Source of the DNA: Larus michahellis
Lineage: Eukaryota; Chordata; Aves; Charadriiformes; Laridae
Direction of reading: 5' to 3'
DNA length: 64,000 nt
Assembly (NCBI RefSeq): GCF_964199755.1
Contig: NC_133896.1
Span: forward strand, 70,900,642-70,964,641
In this document: in pieces, positions 26,701 to 37,200 of the stretch
Layout of the letters: each line of letters begins with the position of its first letter
Numbering within the stretch: position 1 is the stretch's first letter
Position numbers and translations under genes: made by a program
Notes under the pieces: model-generated
Seen by the model: only the letters and a program-made list of their open reading frames with translations
The model's database searches: none
What the model was told of the DNA's origin: nothing

Positions 26701-29700
26701 TTTAATATGACAGTAAGCAGAAGCTATAGGTAGGCTTAGGAAAGAGGCCCGAGATAGGCAGAAGCAAGTCCACAGAACAGTAGTCCTAATGGATTGTATG
26801 GCAAGGGAGGACTCCATAGTGTTACCTGGTACAGTAGCCCATTGCCCTGGGACAAGCAACGCTATTGCTTGTCTCTAGGAAGGCAGACTTGTTTGGTGGT
26901 TCATTTTATGTGCTCAATGGGTTAAGTTTTTAAGTCATTGACTTTAAAACTATTTACTGTTTAAGTCTGAGCGAGACTTCCAGTGCTTTGGCTTTAGCAT
27001 TCATTACCCTAGTTGGTAAGAGGCAAGATCACTGCCCAGAAGGGATCCTTGTGAGCTAATGTGGTCAGACAGACCTAGCTAGGCCTGCATGTTTTACACA
27101 GTCCAAAATTTCTCTATTACTGAAAGGGCAGGAAATAAATTAATAAAAAAACCCCTATATTACAATGTGGTTTATTGTGATCAAAGTTCAGCTGTCAATA
27201 TGTGTAAGTCAGCATTATGGCTTTCCTTGCATCTCTTCTGTGAATGCAACTCTTACTTCCAGGCCTACGTACTTTGACCATGTCCACAGACATTTAATAA
27301 ACTGCTTGCTTTATAAACTAAATTTCACCCCATTCTGAGCATTTGAGAAAGCTGCATATAATCCTGTAATTTATCTCTGTAGTTACCTATATAATGCAGA
27401 AGTGGGAAAAGTTATTTTGTTAGTAATATTCCAAAAATGCAAATGCATTTACAGAAAATTTAAGCAATGAAGGGCTCCTTCCATGAAATGGGAAAGTACT
27501 CAGCAGTTCTGAGCCACAGTAACTATAAAATTTCAGTCTTTTCAAAAAAAACACACAAGCACAAATTCCAAGAACCAGACAGAACGGTTGTAACCTCCCG
27601 ACCCTTTCTACCATTACATGGGTAGAATGAGGAACAGCGTTTCTTTGACCCCTAAAATTCTTACCTGTGAACAAGGGTCATAAATTTCCAAGTGTATCTG
27701 CCTCCCATCCAGGCTTAAGTGTTTAGTGTAGATGCATTCTAAAAGACACATGGCATTCAAAGAAAACCAGCATTAGAGTGACTGGGGATGGTAGTGAAAA
27801 GAAAAGGTGGCAAAGGTGGGATTCATTAATGCTGAGGGACATTTAGTTTGTTGGGTATTGTTTGGTTTTGGTGGTTTTTTTGACACACACTGGAAACAAA
27901 CCTATTTTGCAACACACGAGCTCTCTAACCACTTCTATAACCTCCCACTACTTCACTGTGGTGTTCCCACGGAAGTGCTGATGCAATGAATACTTCTAGA
28001 TCCTACTGTTCCTCTCCCAAAATGGAGGCAAAGGGGATGCACAATGCTCAGATTCAGGTAAATGCTGATGACTACTCAGCTTGCTACCAAGGTTCAGGAT
28101 TATGAAAACAGTAAGCCAGCCTATGTGTAAATTCTGATTGTACAAAAAAGCCATAATTTCTGTTACATTTATTTATCCTGAAATCTGGTGCTTTAAGAGT
28201 TCTCATGCTACGTAGCACTAGATCAATAGTATTTAAAGGATCATGTCCCTAGACTAGATCCTAAAATATTTCTGTAATGTCAGTTCTCTGATTTGGGACT
28301 CTCCACCAGCACTAGCAACCTGGGCAACTCTAGTGAAGACAGACTATCATCATTATTTTAAGCAGTGGATAGCTCTAAGCAAGTGTAATCAACTTGTGTT
28401 CACAGCACTGGTCACCAATAAGTTTTCTATAGTACAATTCCTCAAAGTGACTGAACTACAAAGACAACAACTGGTGTTAGCACTACTGAAAATACACTTA
28501 AAACTGTGTGTAATGAGGGCATAGATAAGGGCCACGGTCTCTGGAACCAAGCATCTTCAGTTCTGCACTGTGTTCATCTTAAGCAATCTTCACGCATGTC
28601 TTAAGAGCTCATCTGATGATGAACTATGAGTCCCAAGCATCCCAGAGTATCAAATCTGCAGCCCCTCAGTGGTTTCCATAATTAAATAAGTTTTTAATTA
28701 ATACTTTGACTCCATTAAAAGTGTTCTAGGTGATCTTGTATTTTGTCACCCTATTTACACTTTTCTCCTCCATCCTCCTCTCTAGAGCTAAACTTATCTT
28801 CGAACAAATATTTGTTTAAAAAATGAAAGTGTGCTGGTAGTTTGACATGCCTTTTCTAATACTTGCAGTAATGGAGGGTTGGAACAAGAAAACCTGGTTT
28901 TAGTTGTAGGTGGCTTAGAACACACACAGAGTGCAATACATAACTTATACATGACAGCTTAGACTTAGATAAGCCATCTGGGACACAAACTGTCTTTTCA
29001 GTCTGTGTATAGTAATAACATTGGTAAAGCATTTATGTACAACTGTAACTACTTTCAGAGTAAGTTCATTGGGATACATTCAGTGCAATTCAGCTTATTA
29101 CTACAATTTTCATTTTTATTTGTGGATCATAGAATGCTATTCTGATTTGTTAAAAAATGCTTTGAAGAAAGTCCTTCACTTCAGCAGGGAAAGCAAGGTA
29201 GATAGCAATCTCCTTTCCTTGTTAAGTTTTGGGATTCCTCACACCCCATGAGCTGGAATGGCTGAGGAAAGGGGAGGAAAGAGAGAAGGAAAAGACATTC
29301 TCTAGCTGGGGGAGTGTTTGTTTATTTTTGCTGGAAGTTTGTTTACAGGCTGTCATGCAGGAATGTGAAAGTGAAGAAGCCAATTTAATTTTTTTTTTTA
29401 AATGCTTCTGAGGTAACTTGCTAAAAATAAGTGGTTTGCGCTTCTCTGATGTTCTCCACCCCAGGTTTCAAAGGTGTTTGTGTATCAGTTCAATAGCGCT
29501 TCTCCCTACAATGTGAAAGTTCAAGTCCTGCTTTGCCATTTTCCAAGATCTTAGAAGTGTCTTAAGGATCAGCACATTTATTCTGGCATGAATTCTATCC
29601 TCTGCACAGCCAGGCTTTCCACAAAGCTATCGAATCAGTGCACTCCTGCAAAAGCAGGGAGCTTTGCATCATGCTTTGATTAACCAGTAGTGCCTGATAA

Positions 29701-30552
29701 ACAATCTGTTTCACCTCTTCTCTAGAGCTGAGAAGAAGATATTCAATAGAACAGGTGTTGAGGGTTTTTTTTTTTTTTAAGTCTATTTCTTTACTCTCCT
29801 CTTTATCTCCCCTCTGATTGAGCTTACTATAATCTACCCGCGCCTCGCAGAAGCAGCCCAGTTATCTTTCCTTCTTAAGTCCCTTCACAGTTGCTTTGCG
29901 ACAGCACTTCGCCAGCCCCCGTGCCCGGCCGCACCGCTGCCGTTTGAAGCGATCTCCCCACAGATACCGGCCTTGCCTTTGCCCCGTCTTCAGAGCTTAA
30001 ACAGGAACTCTGGCCGATAAGCAAGCGAAAACTCCAATCTTTCCGAAAAGTTCTGTGAAACTGCCTTTCTACCCCATTTCTTGTTCAAATAAGCGTTTGA
30101 AACGTCCCATCTTGCGTTCCTCAGGGGACCAGCCCCGAGTGTAGGCCCCACACGGCGCCCACCCGCCCCACACCCCCCAAGCCCCAAGGAGGACCCGCTC
30201 CCGCCGCCCCTCTCCCCGGAGCCGGGCTCGCTCCCGCCGCCCCCCTCCACCCCTCCCCGGGGCCAGCCCCACTCCCACCGCCCCCCTCCCCGGATCCCGT
30301 CGGCGGCCCGCGGCGCTCACCGGCGTTGGACGCGTATTCTCCGATGAAGCGCCGGGTCAGGAACCGCACCGCCAGCGCTGCGGGACGGAAGCAGACGGCA
30401 GGTTTAGCAGAGTCCCGCCTCCCCCCACCCCCGTCAAACCTGAGGTAAAGTCAGGCCGGGGGTTGTGGGGGCCACTGCCGCCTCCCCCTTCCCGCCTTAC
30501 CTGACTTGCCGGCTCCGCTCCCGCCCAGCACGGCCACCTTCACCTCGGCCAT
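23465..30552 (-). CDS. RERGL: RERGL, Ras-related estrogen-regulated growth inhibitor-like small GTPase (whole spliced gene)
   Basis: Five coding exons: 30552-30501, 30377-30321, 27738-27665, 24999-24851 and 23747-23465. All four introns are GT-AG (123, 2582, 2665 and 1103 bp). The spliced CDS is 615 nt including the stop, 204 residues against 205 for human RERGL as I recall it. Seen in the protein: P-loop GGSGAGKS at 10-17, NKQD guanine motif at 122-125, SAA at 152-154, and a basic C-terminus ending FGKRRKSV with no CAAX box. The switch regions are unusual: Asn35 stands where Ras has Thr35, and DPCSQ at 57-61 replaces DTAGQ, so the DxxG glycine is missing. Human RERGL shares these changes, so they look like family traits and not decay. 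RERG-family proteins are small GTPases lacking a lipidation site; what RERGL signals to is poorly known. The start is the ATG directly before the conserved N-terminal strand and P-loop. The identification rests on my recall of the family sequence; no search was run. Confidence 0.95.
23748..24850 (-). other. RERGL intron 4
   Basis: 1103-bp intron, GTAAGT to TTTCAG. It contains a MIR-like remnant (about 24055-24160) and otherwise AT-rich DNA with no gene that I recognise. Confidence 0.85.
24055..24160 (+). repeat. MIR-like SINE remnant in RERGL intron 4
   Basis: CATTATCTCCATTCGTAGAT and AGTCAAAGAGATTCATCAGT follow the order of a MIR tail (attatccccattttacagat, then the ttaagtgact region). Heavily diverged. 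Confidence 0.45.
24851..24999 (-). CDS. RERGL: RERGL coding exon 4 (switch II and middle of G domain)
   Basis: A 149-bp exon, acceptor TTTCAG and donor GTAAGT. It encodes residues 62-110 and two bases of codon 111. It includes [18 protein letters not shown], the beta4 core typical of RERG/RERGL proteins, and [11 protein letters not shown] of helix 3. The reading frame joins exon 5 through a split lysine codon. Confidence 0.94.
25000..27664 (-). other. RERGL intron 3
   Basis: 2665-bp intron, GTAAGA to TTTCAG. It holds a G8A20 homopolymer junction at 25760-25787. I see no coding or RNA gene in it. Confidence 0.85.
25760..25787 (+). repeat. G8-A20 homopolymer junction
   Basis: Eight G followed by twenty A within RERGL intron 3. 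A likely length-polymorphic tract and sequencing trouble spot. Confidence 0.95.
27665..27738 (-). CDS. RERGL: RERGL coding exon 3 (switch I to switch II)
   Basis: A 74-bp exon, acceptor TTTTAG and donor GTAAGA. It completes Glu37 and runs to Gln61, reading [20 protein letters not shown] then PCSQ. This is the beta2-beta3 region ending in the altered DxxG motif (Asp57-Pro-Cys-Ser-Gln61). It ends in phase 0. Confidence 0.93.
29271..29472. repeat. Duplicated block, copy A (RERGL intron 2)
   Basis: Closely matches the segment at 30984-31228 in the same orientation, from GGGGAGGAAAGAGAGAAG to CCACCCCAGGTTTCAAA. Shared parts include CAGGCTGTCATGCAGGAATG, TGAGGTAACT.GCTAAAAATA and TGGTTTGCGC. It carries motif-like strings: GGAATG (TEAD type), CTAAAAATAA (MEF2 type) and TGTTTAC (forkhead type). 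It does not look like CR1. The two copies flank exons 1 and 2. Confidence 0.85.
30196..30300. repeat. Imperfect GC-rich minisatellite in RERGL intron 2
   Basis: Three imperfect units start at 30196, 30229 and 30270 (CGCTCCCGCCG, CGCTCCCGCCG, CACTCCCACCG), each followed by a CCCC..CTCCCCGG block. Spacing is 33 and 41 bp. The array lies within 25 bp of the exon 2 donor and is G-rich on the transcribed RNA. Confidence 0.7.
30321..30377 (-). CDS. RERGL: RERGL coding exon 2 (helix 1 and start of switch I)
   Basis: A 57-bp exon between acceptor CCCGCAG and donor GTGAGC. It completes Ala18 and encodes [18 protein letters not shown], the helix after the P-loop and the start of switch I. Asn35 lies where Ras has its effector threonine. 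The exon is separated from exon 1 by a 123-bp GC-rich intron, so both fall in one CpG island. Confidence 0.93.
30501..30552 (-). CDS. RERGL: RERGL coding exon 1 (start codon and P-loop)
   Basis: Encodes residues 1-17 plus one base of codon 18. It starts [11 protein letters not shown] and ends at the P-loop lysine-serine pair (Lys16, Ser17), which bind the nucleotide phosphates and Mg2+. The donor GTAAGG follows directly. The ATG is preceded by GCGGC, a tolerable but not ideal Kozak context. The exon sits in the CpG island. Confidence 0.93.
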
Positions 30553-30587
30553 GCCGCCGCTAGGCCCTGCCCCCCTGCCTCCATTTC

Positions 30588-30593
30588 TTTATA
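30588..30593 (-). promoter_or_regulatory. TATA-like box of RERGL
   Basis: On the minus strand the sequence reads GGTTATAAAGAAATGG, with TATAAA 36-41 bp upstream of the ATG. If it is used, transcription would start about 10-16 nt before the start codon, giving a very short leader. An ATG at 30584-30582 lies just below the box, out of frame with the main start. It would only be transcribed if the start site were further upstream. Function is inferred from motif and position only. Confidence 0.5.
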
Positions 30594-30983
30594 ACCGCCG
30601 GGGCCAGGCGCGGCCCCTCCAGCGACACCGCCCAGCAGCCCGCCTTCCCCCCGGCGGCTTTCCCCGCCCCGCCGGCGAGGCCGGTAGGTACAGAGCTTCC
30701 CGGGGGGGCGGTAGTCTTCATCTTCTCTGACAGGCGCCTTCCCTCCATCCCCACGGCCTTCCTCCTCCTCCTCCTCCCTCTGCCTCGTCCAAACTTTCCT
30801 GGGGCGGCCTTCCCGCCTCCCGGCCCGGCTCGGCGCCTCAGTTCCTTAGTGAGACTGGCGGGCCGGTCCCTCTGCTCCTCCTCCTCCTCCCCCTCTTCCT
30901 CCTCCTCCCCTCGCCCCCAGCTCCGGGCCCCGACGTGCGCGAAGGGGTTAGAAACCAGGGGGAAAAGGGAAAAGAAAGGCAGA

Positions 30984-31228
30984 GGGGAGGAAAGAGAGAA
31001 GCAAAAGACATTCTCCAGCTGCGGGGGGGGGGGCTTGGGCGGGGAAGGGGATCATTGTTTATTTTTACTGGAAGTTTGTTTGCAGGCTGTCATGCAGGAA
31101 TGTGAAAGTGAAGGAACTAAAGGGATTCTTATTTATTTACTTGTTTATTTATTTGAAATGCTTCTGAGGTAACTCGCTAAAAATATGTGGTTTGCGCGTC
31201 TCTGGTGTTCTCCACCCCAGGTTTCAAA
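30984..31228. repeat. Duplicated block, copy B (upstream of RERGL)
   Basis: Second copy of the block at 29271-29472, beginning about 430 bp upstream of the RERGL ATG. It differs by an expanded G-rich insertion (31023-31050, with an 11-G run) and a TTTATTTA-type expansion near 31130-31153. The TEAD-like, MEF2-like and TGTGGTTT (RUNX-like) strings are present. Its position suggests a promoter-proximal element, but function is only inferred. Confidence 0.85.
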
Positions 31229-34200
31229 ACTCTCATCACTCACTAAGCCTCTGGTCTTGCAAAAAAAAACTTAGGTGGGTGTGCCTTTTTATGTCTGTGA
31301 ATGCTTTTACCGAGTTTAAATTTAAAGTTATGTGGTGGGCAGTGCTTAGTTGACTCTTACAACACACCTCTAAAGCAGGAAGATAATGCAGATATGGAAG
31401 GTAAGGCACAAAGGGCTAAAACCACAGAAAAGACACCCTGTACCTCTGATTTTGTTACGAGGCTCCTCAAGTGCACTCTAATCACTATTTAGCTCTGAAA
31501 GTGTATAAAATGCTTGGGTGCATAGTTAGTCCACTGATGAACAGCAGACTGCTCTAGCATCCAGGTTACACTTGCATGCTCATTCTGTTCAAGTTGACTT
31601 TATTCAGTTTATATAACTTGAATATATTTATTTATTTTGATATTTTTACTGTCTTCTGATGAAACTTGTGCATTATGTAAATGCTTCAATAAAGCACTGC
31701 TTCAGTGTGCTTGCTAGTGGGTGTTACAGGTACAACTGATGTACGTGAGCTCAAAAAAAGAGGCAGACAATGTATTTGAACATATGTTTGTTACAGATGA
31801 AGGAAATGCTTAGTGGAGGAAAACATATTTAAGAATAAACATGTGGACACAACTTGGCTCCAGAGTCTGTGACTTAAAAGTTGCTAAGCTGGAGAAGTGT
31901 TCAGGGGATGACCGTATCTTGCTCTATGGGGTATTTTTTGGTAGTTTTCTGGTATTGCTCACTCACAAGACAAAAGTTACTGTCTAAAAAGAACTTTAGT
32001 CTTACCCTTTATGGCTATTTTAACATCAGTTTTTGAAATAACGGGATGCCAAGATGACTAAGCTGGAGTCAATATTGGTATAAATGGCATAACTTAGTAT
32101 TTTACTATTTCATATACACTGAAGCCACTGCAACAGTAAAATCTAAAACTGCTTATCCGCGTGCAACCATTATCAAGGTTGCGACTTTTGCAGGCAATTT
32201 CAATAAATGGTTCTGATGTTCCTTTTAAGCAGAGGTGTGAGGTTTGAACCTGGCTTTCTCACAGTTCGGGAATGTGCTTTAGTTTCTGTTGAAATATGTA
32301 CAGATTATCGTTAAGTCATGGAAAGGCTGATTCACCCAGTTTTAACCCCTACAAACGGTCTGTGGTACAGGAGAACAGAGGTTAACACCTAAGAAGCAGT
32401 GTGCTCAAGATGCACTCCTCAAGTTGGCTTTTTCTCGTTCCTTATTTTTCTTACTCTTTGATCATTCATGGCAATGTTGGCTTATTATAGTCCTGCCACT
32501 CATTCCTGCCCCTGTGGCCAGCACAGCTCTTTGTGCAGGTGTATTGTGAAACTGAACAGGGAAGCGACCACGTTGTTTCAATTCAACAAGATCTATGATA
32601 TAGCCATAGTGGAGACTTCCCAGTAAGGGAAGTCGAGTCTGTTTCAGACACTCTTGGAGCCAAGCAAGTGCAAGTGAAATCAGAAGGTGAGAGACTTCAC
32701 TGTATGTGAGGCTTAGGCACCACTATTAAGGGCGTGGCACCTCGTTCAAAATCAAATGCTGGGATGTAAATTTGGCATTTAATTGTCCAAACTCTTATTT
32801 TATACCCTTGGCAAAGTGAAAAAGCAAAGTGAAAAACAGAATCCAGCTCTCCTGTTCCCATTACTGGAACTGAACTACATGAACACTCCTCTCACCTAGA
32901 CAGCAGATTAGGGTTTTGCCTATGTTAAAGAATATAATGCCTGGAACTTTTACTTCTTTTAGTAGTATCAAAAAGTTTCATAAGAAAACTGAGACAATTT
33001 GCTGTGTATATTCTGTATGCATATTCCTTAAAGCATGAGAGAAATTAAGTTTTAACTGAAGATTAAACAATGTGTACATCTGTATTTCTCCATCATTTCC
33101 CAGAACTAAACAGAATTGAGAAAACTTACGATAGATGGAATTCTGGAATATTGACTCTAAATTAGTTAATTTTAATCTTATTCATAAACTTTTCTATCAT
33201 TTTTTCTGTTATTACTGCTGCATTTGTGTTTTGGAAGTGTACATACAGAGATATTTTTTATTTTTTTTCACACATGGAGGGCAAATCTCAAATCTCTTTT
33301 ACATGAACACTCACGCAGAACTCAACTGCAAAAGTTGCTCCCTCACCTAAACAATGCCAATTTGGACATTTCGTGTTGCAATGCACGCTTTTGTTGATCA
33401 GCTTATTGAAATGCTTTGAATAACAGTAAGCTTGCGGGAAAGTACTGTCTGTCAGAAGAAATGTTACAAAGTAAATTTACATTCTTTATGAATTATTTGC
33501 CTAGATTTGGCCTTTTATATAAAAGTTTGTGGTTGTGGTTGAACAGTGTGGCAGATGCGTTAATAATGCCTCTTTAAATTGCCTCAGCCCCTTGCTTTCT
33601 TTCAGTGTGGCTGTCCTTATCTGCAACTTGTACAATTGTCTGTTTCAGTTCCTTCCAGCACCAAATCTGTGCTGACCATCCCTCTGTACTGGAACGGTTT
33701 AATGGTTTTGATTTCATTACCCACGGGTGTAAATGTCTGTGCAATGGTAGAGGTGCATAGAAAACAATTCATCTCTCCAGTGAGCAGAAGCTTATGTGTT
33801 GTTTTCAGGTCTGGTGGTCAAAAATCAGTCAACTTGCTTTACACATGTAAAGCTCTGCTATGAAAATAGTAGGCTTCTGATAGGTATGATGGGAAGAAAA
33901 TATTAACCAGATAAATGACTTTTGCAGTGAATGTGAAGTTTTCAGAAGTCTGCAGATCTCTGGTCAGATGAGGTTGCTTTGCATTTTGTTCCCACTTCTG
34001 TGGATGAGGATTTCTGTGGCTTGATGCCAGACCTCTGGGAGTCAAAACTGCTTGTGGAGAAAATGAAAATCAGAAAAACATTTAGTTTCCTTTTTAGCTT
34101 TTTTTCATGCAGCTTAGCTGCTGGAAACAAGGTGAAATTGGGAGTATATGACTATCGGTACTCTGTGGACAACCATAGTGCTTCGATCCAAAAAGCCCAA

Positions 34201-37200
34201 TTAGAAACCACTGACTGAAGCAGGTGCCAGCTGTTTGCTCTGTAAGGCACAGTAATTCCAAAGCTTGGTGAGGTTCCTGCAAAATTAGTCAGGTTTTGGC
34301 ATATGCAGTAATGTTTTCCAGAGAAGATTGTCTTTTAAAGCCCACTTTCCACCAAACCTTCATGAAGAGCACTGTAAATGTTACATCTGCTACTCTTAAC
34401 TTCTTCCATAGCATGTGAACCGGCCAACTAAAGCCACAAGAAAACTAACCCAACTAGAAGAACAGGATTTTCAGCTTAATGTGATGTTTTCATCATCTAT
34501 AAACTTGGATACTCGCCTCAGTAGGATACTCAAAGGTATTTACTCATGACAGAAAGAAGACATGATCCAGCATAATCCCACTTTTTGTTCTCTATGCACG
34601 GTGTAGTGGAAAAGATGAAAACTGCTGTTTTCCCCTCAAAAATTGTGACCTGCTCTTGGAGGCAAGTTGTTCTATTCAGTGATTGAAATATTATCTTGCT
34701 AGCTGTGAGAAAATGTTTTTTTTTTATCAGAAATTACAAATTTGATCTAAGATAAAGTACCTTTAGCGCTCAAGAAAAGTCACATTGGACGTAGAAAACA
34801 AAACTTTGTAGCTTCTCACACATTTCCCACAGACTCTGAAAGTGCACATCCCCCGTGGTATCATGAAGGATTCTGCAGTCTCATGATATGTCTCCTAGCT
34901 GATAACCCTTAGGAGTACGGACAGTATGACAAGGGTTAGTTCTGTTATGGCTGCCATTACCTTATAGCCAGCCACAGCAGTGCACGCAGGTTGTCAAACC
35001 CTTATAGGACTCTGCTCCCAAGCAAAGTTTGGACACTACATAGTCCAGTGAGAATAGTTTATGGTCGGTGTTGTGGGAATGAAATCTGAGGCATCTAGAC
35101 CTGAACTTTTATAGTATGTATCATCTATTGTTGATATAAATACATGGTTTTGCTTCATAGCATGGAAGGTATGCTCAGAATCTTTAAAAAAATGGGTTGT
35201 GTGCATCTTGGGTAAGTGGTGTACTTTGGGTTGTGGAAGTCCTACACTAACGTTACGTTATTGCAAGATAAACTGTCAAGCTGATTTTCAGTTTCTTACT
35301 TTAAGTGATTAGTACGTAAACCATGTATTAAATTAACATCTGTTCTACACAAACTTTGGGACACAGATTATCATTTGAATGTATAACTGTGAACAGACAA
35401 GCACATGATAAAGGCCTCTACATTTCACCATAATGCTAATATTAAAGCATAAAAATAGTCTCATCATATGTCTTGGACTGACATATGGAAGCTTTAAAAA
35501 AATCCTCCTTGAATTATTAAGGTGTTAATGACAAGAGGCAGGGGATTTTAAATAGTATATATCTTCCTTATGTATAATTATTGTAAATTCTAATTTTAGA
35601 CAGAATTCTGCTCTGCTTGAGTCTCCTATTAGAGACTTTTCCCAGAAAACAGAGATCTCTCTACGTAGTTAAACTTTCAACTTCATTCAAGTTCATCAAA
35701 ATCTGAGTTGCAAGGCTAAATGCTTGCAGAGGGTGCTTATACTCAAATCCTAATATAAAGATTACACTTTTTTATTTTTAGTGCCTAGGGCAGTGATATC
35801 TCAAATTATGCAGTTCTATTTGTAACAAAAATACAAACCACATCTTTAACTATGGTCTGCACTAGAAGTTAATTTCTGTAATTTACATTAACAAATTAAA
35901 CACAGTATACAGAGGAAGTTATTAATAATCTCAGAAGAAATCTGTTTTCATAATGGAATTGGCTGGAAAGCAATATTGCTTGTTGAAATAATTCAAAGTG
36001 TTAAAGATTTTTCTACCCTTTCAGCACGGGACAAAAAATAGTTACTTTCCAGATATGCTTTGCAAGAGTTTTAAAATAAGACAGGGAGTATCACCCTAGA
36101 GTGATTAAATAATCTTGTCATTGAGAAATATTTGTTTAAGATTTGAAAAACTCAAGCTCAAGTCCCTGTCCTGAATCAGAACAAGACTTAAAATTCTATC
36201 TCCTACGTCCCAGGTGATTGCAATGCTCTTAGGGGATAAAAATAGTTTTTATTGTCTGTCACTGATCTATTTATACAAGAAGTCTACTAAAAAAAAAAAA
36301 AGCGATAGTAAAAATACTTTAAGGAGGCCTCAAATTCCAGGCAAGAATAACCTTTGTGACCAGGTTATTTGGTGCATTGATTTATTTTTTTCCTTACTTA
36401 AATTTCTATCTTTGATTTAAGAAGAATTTTGACCAAAGAAAATTGTTCTTTCTAAACCATTTCTGGTTCTTCATGCTCTGATTGAGATTCTAAAATAGTT
36501 GCCATTGGTTGCACTTACAGACTAAAGTAAAAGAGAAGCTTCCAAGTTTTGTTGTTTGTATGGAGGAACCGTGAAGCAATATTCAATGGTGGAAATATTT
36601 CATTCAAATTCTCATTCACAGTCAAAATTATAGAAAATCTATCTTGGTCTTCCTAATGACTCTGGACCTAAGGGTTAGAAGGCTTATTAAAAAAACCTCA
36701 GGGTAATCACTGTTGATTTTCAAAGGACAATTCTACTAATAGACATTGGAGTGTTCTGGCTAGAATGACATATGAGATCAGCATCATGTACCTCCATGAT
36801 TTTAAATTAGTGAGCTGTCAAAAAATCACAGAAAAATATGTAGTGAAAAAGTACTTATATCATCTCCCTCAATTGGAAAAAAAAAAAAAGTCATGAACTT
36901 GCAACCTAGGAGCAATTAAGAATTGACTACTTTCAGGAAAGAAAGGAAAAAAGATAGTCACTACTACTTTTTTTTTTAATTCCTTAGGAAAATATGTTAT
37001 TTTGTGATGTGAAGAGGATTTATTGTATTAGAAAAGCAATCCAATCTGTATTTATATTACTTTTCCCACAAGCTAGAAACAAGTATCCTATATACAAAAA
37101 TTGCAGAAACTGCAACTGATCTATTTCCCCCAAAATATATGAAAGAAATAGGGCTCTGGAAACAGATGATACGAGCACAGCATTGGATTACAAGTTTTCA

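Larger units (their letters stand above)
27739..30320 (-). other. RERGL intron 2
   Basis: 2582-bp intron, GTGAGC to TTTTAG. It contains duplicated block copy A, the GC-rich minisatellite next to exon 2 and a T-rich run near 29765. The rest is unremarkable AT-rich sequence. Confidence 0.85.
30120..30960. promoter_or_regulatory. CpG island covering RERGL exons 1-2 and promoter
   Basis: Strongly GC- and CpG-rich DNA in otherwise AT-rich surroundings, covering exon 1, intron 1, exon 2, the start of intron 2 and about 400 bp upstream. The upstream part has CTC/CCT trinucleotide runs near 30760-30780 and 30867-30910 and several GC-box-like G runs. The minus strand is markedly G-rich downstream of the start (30150-30300). 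Confidence 0.8.
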
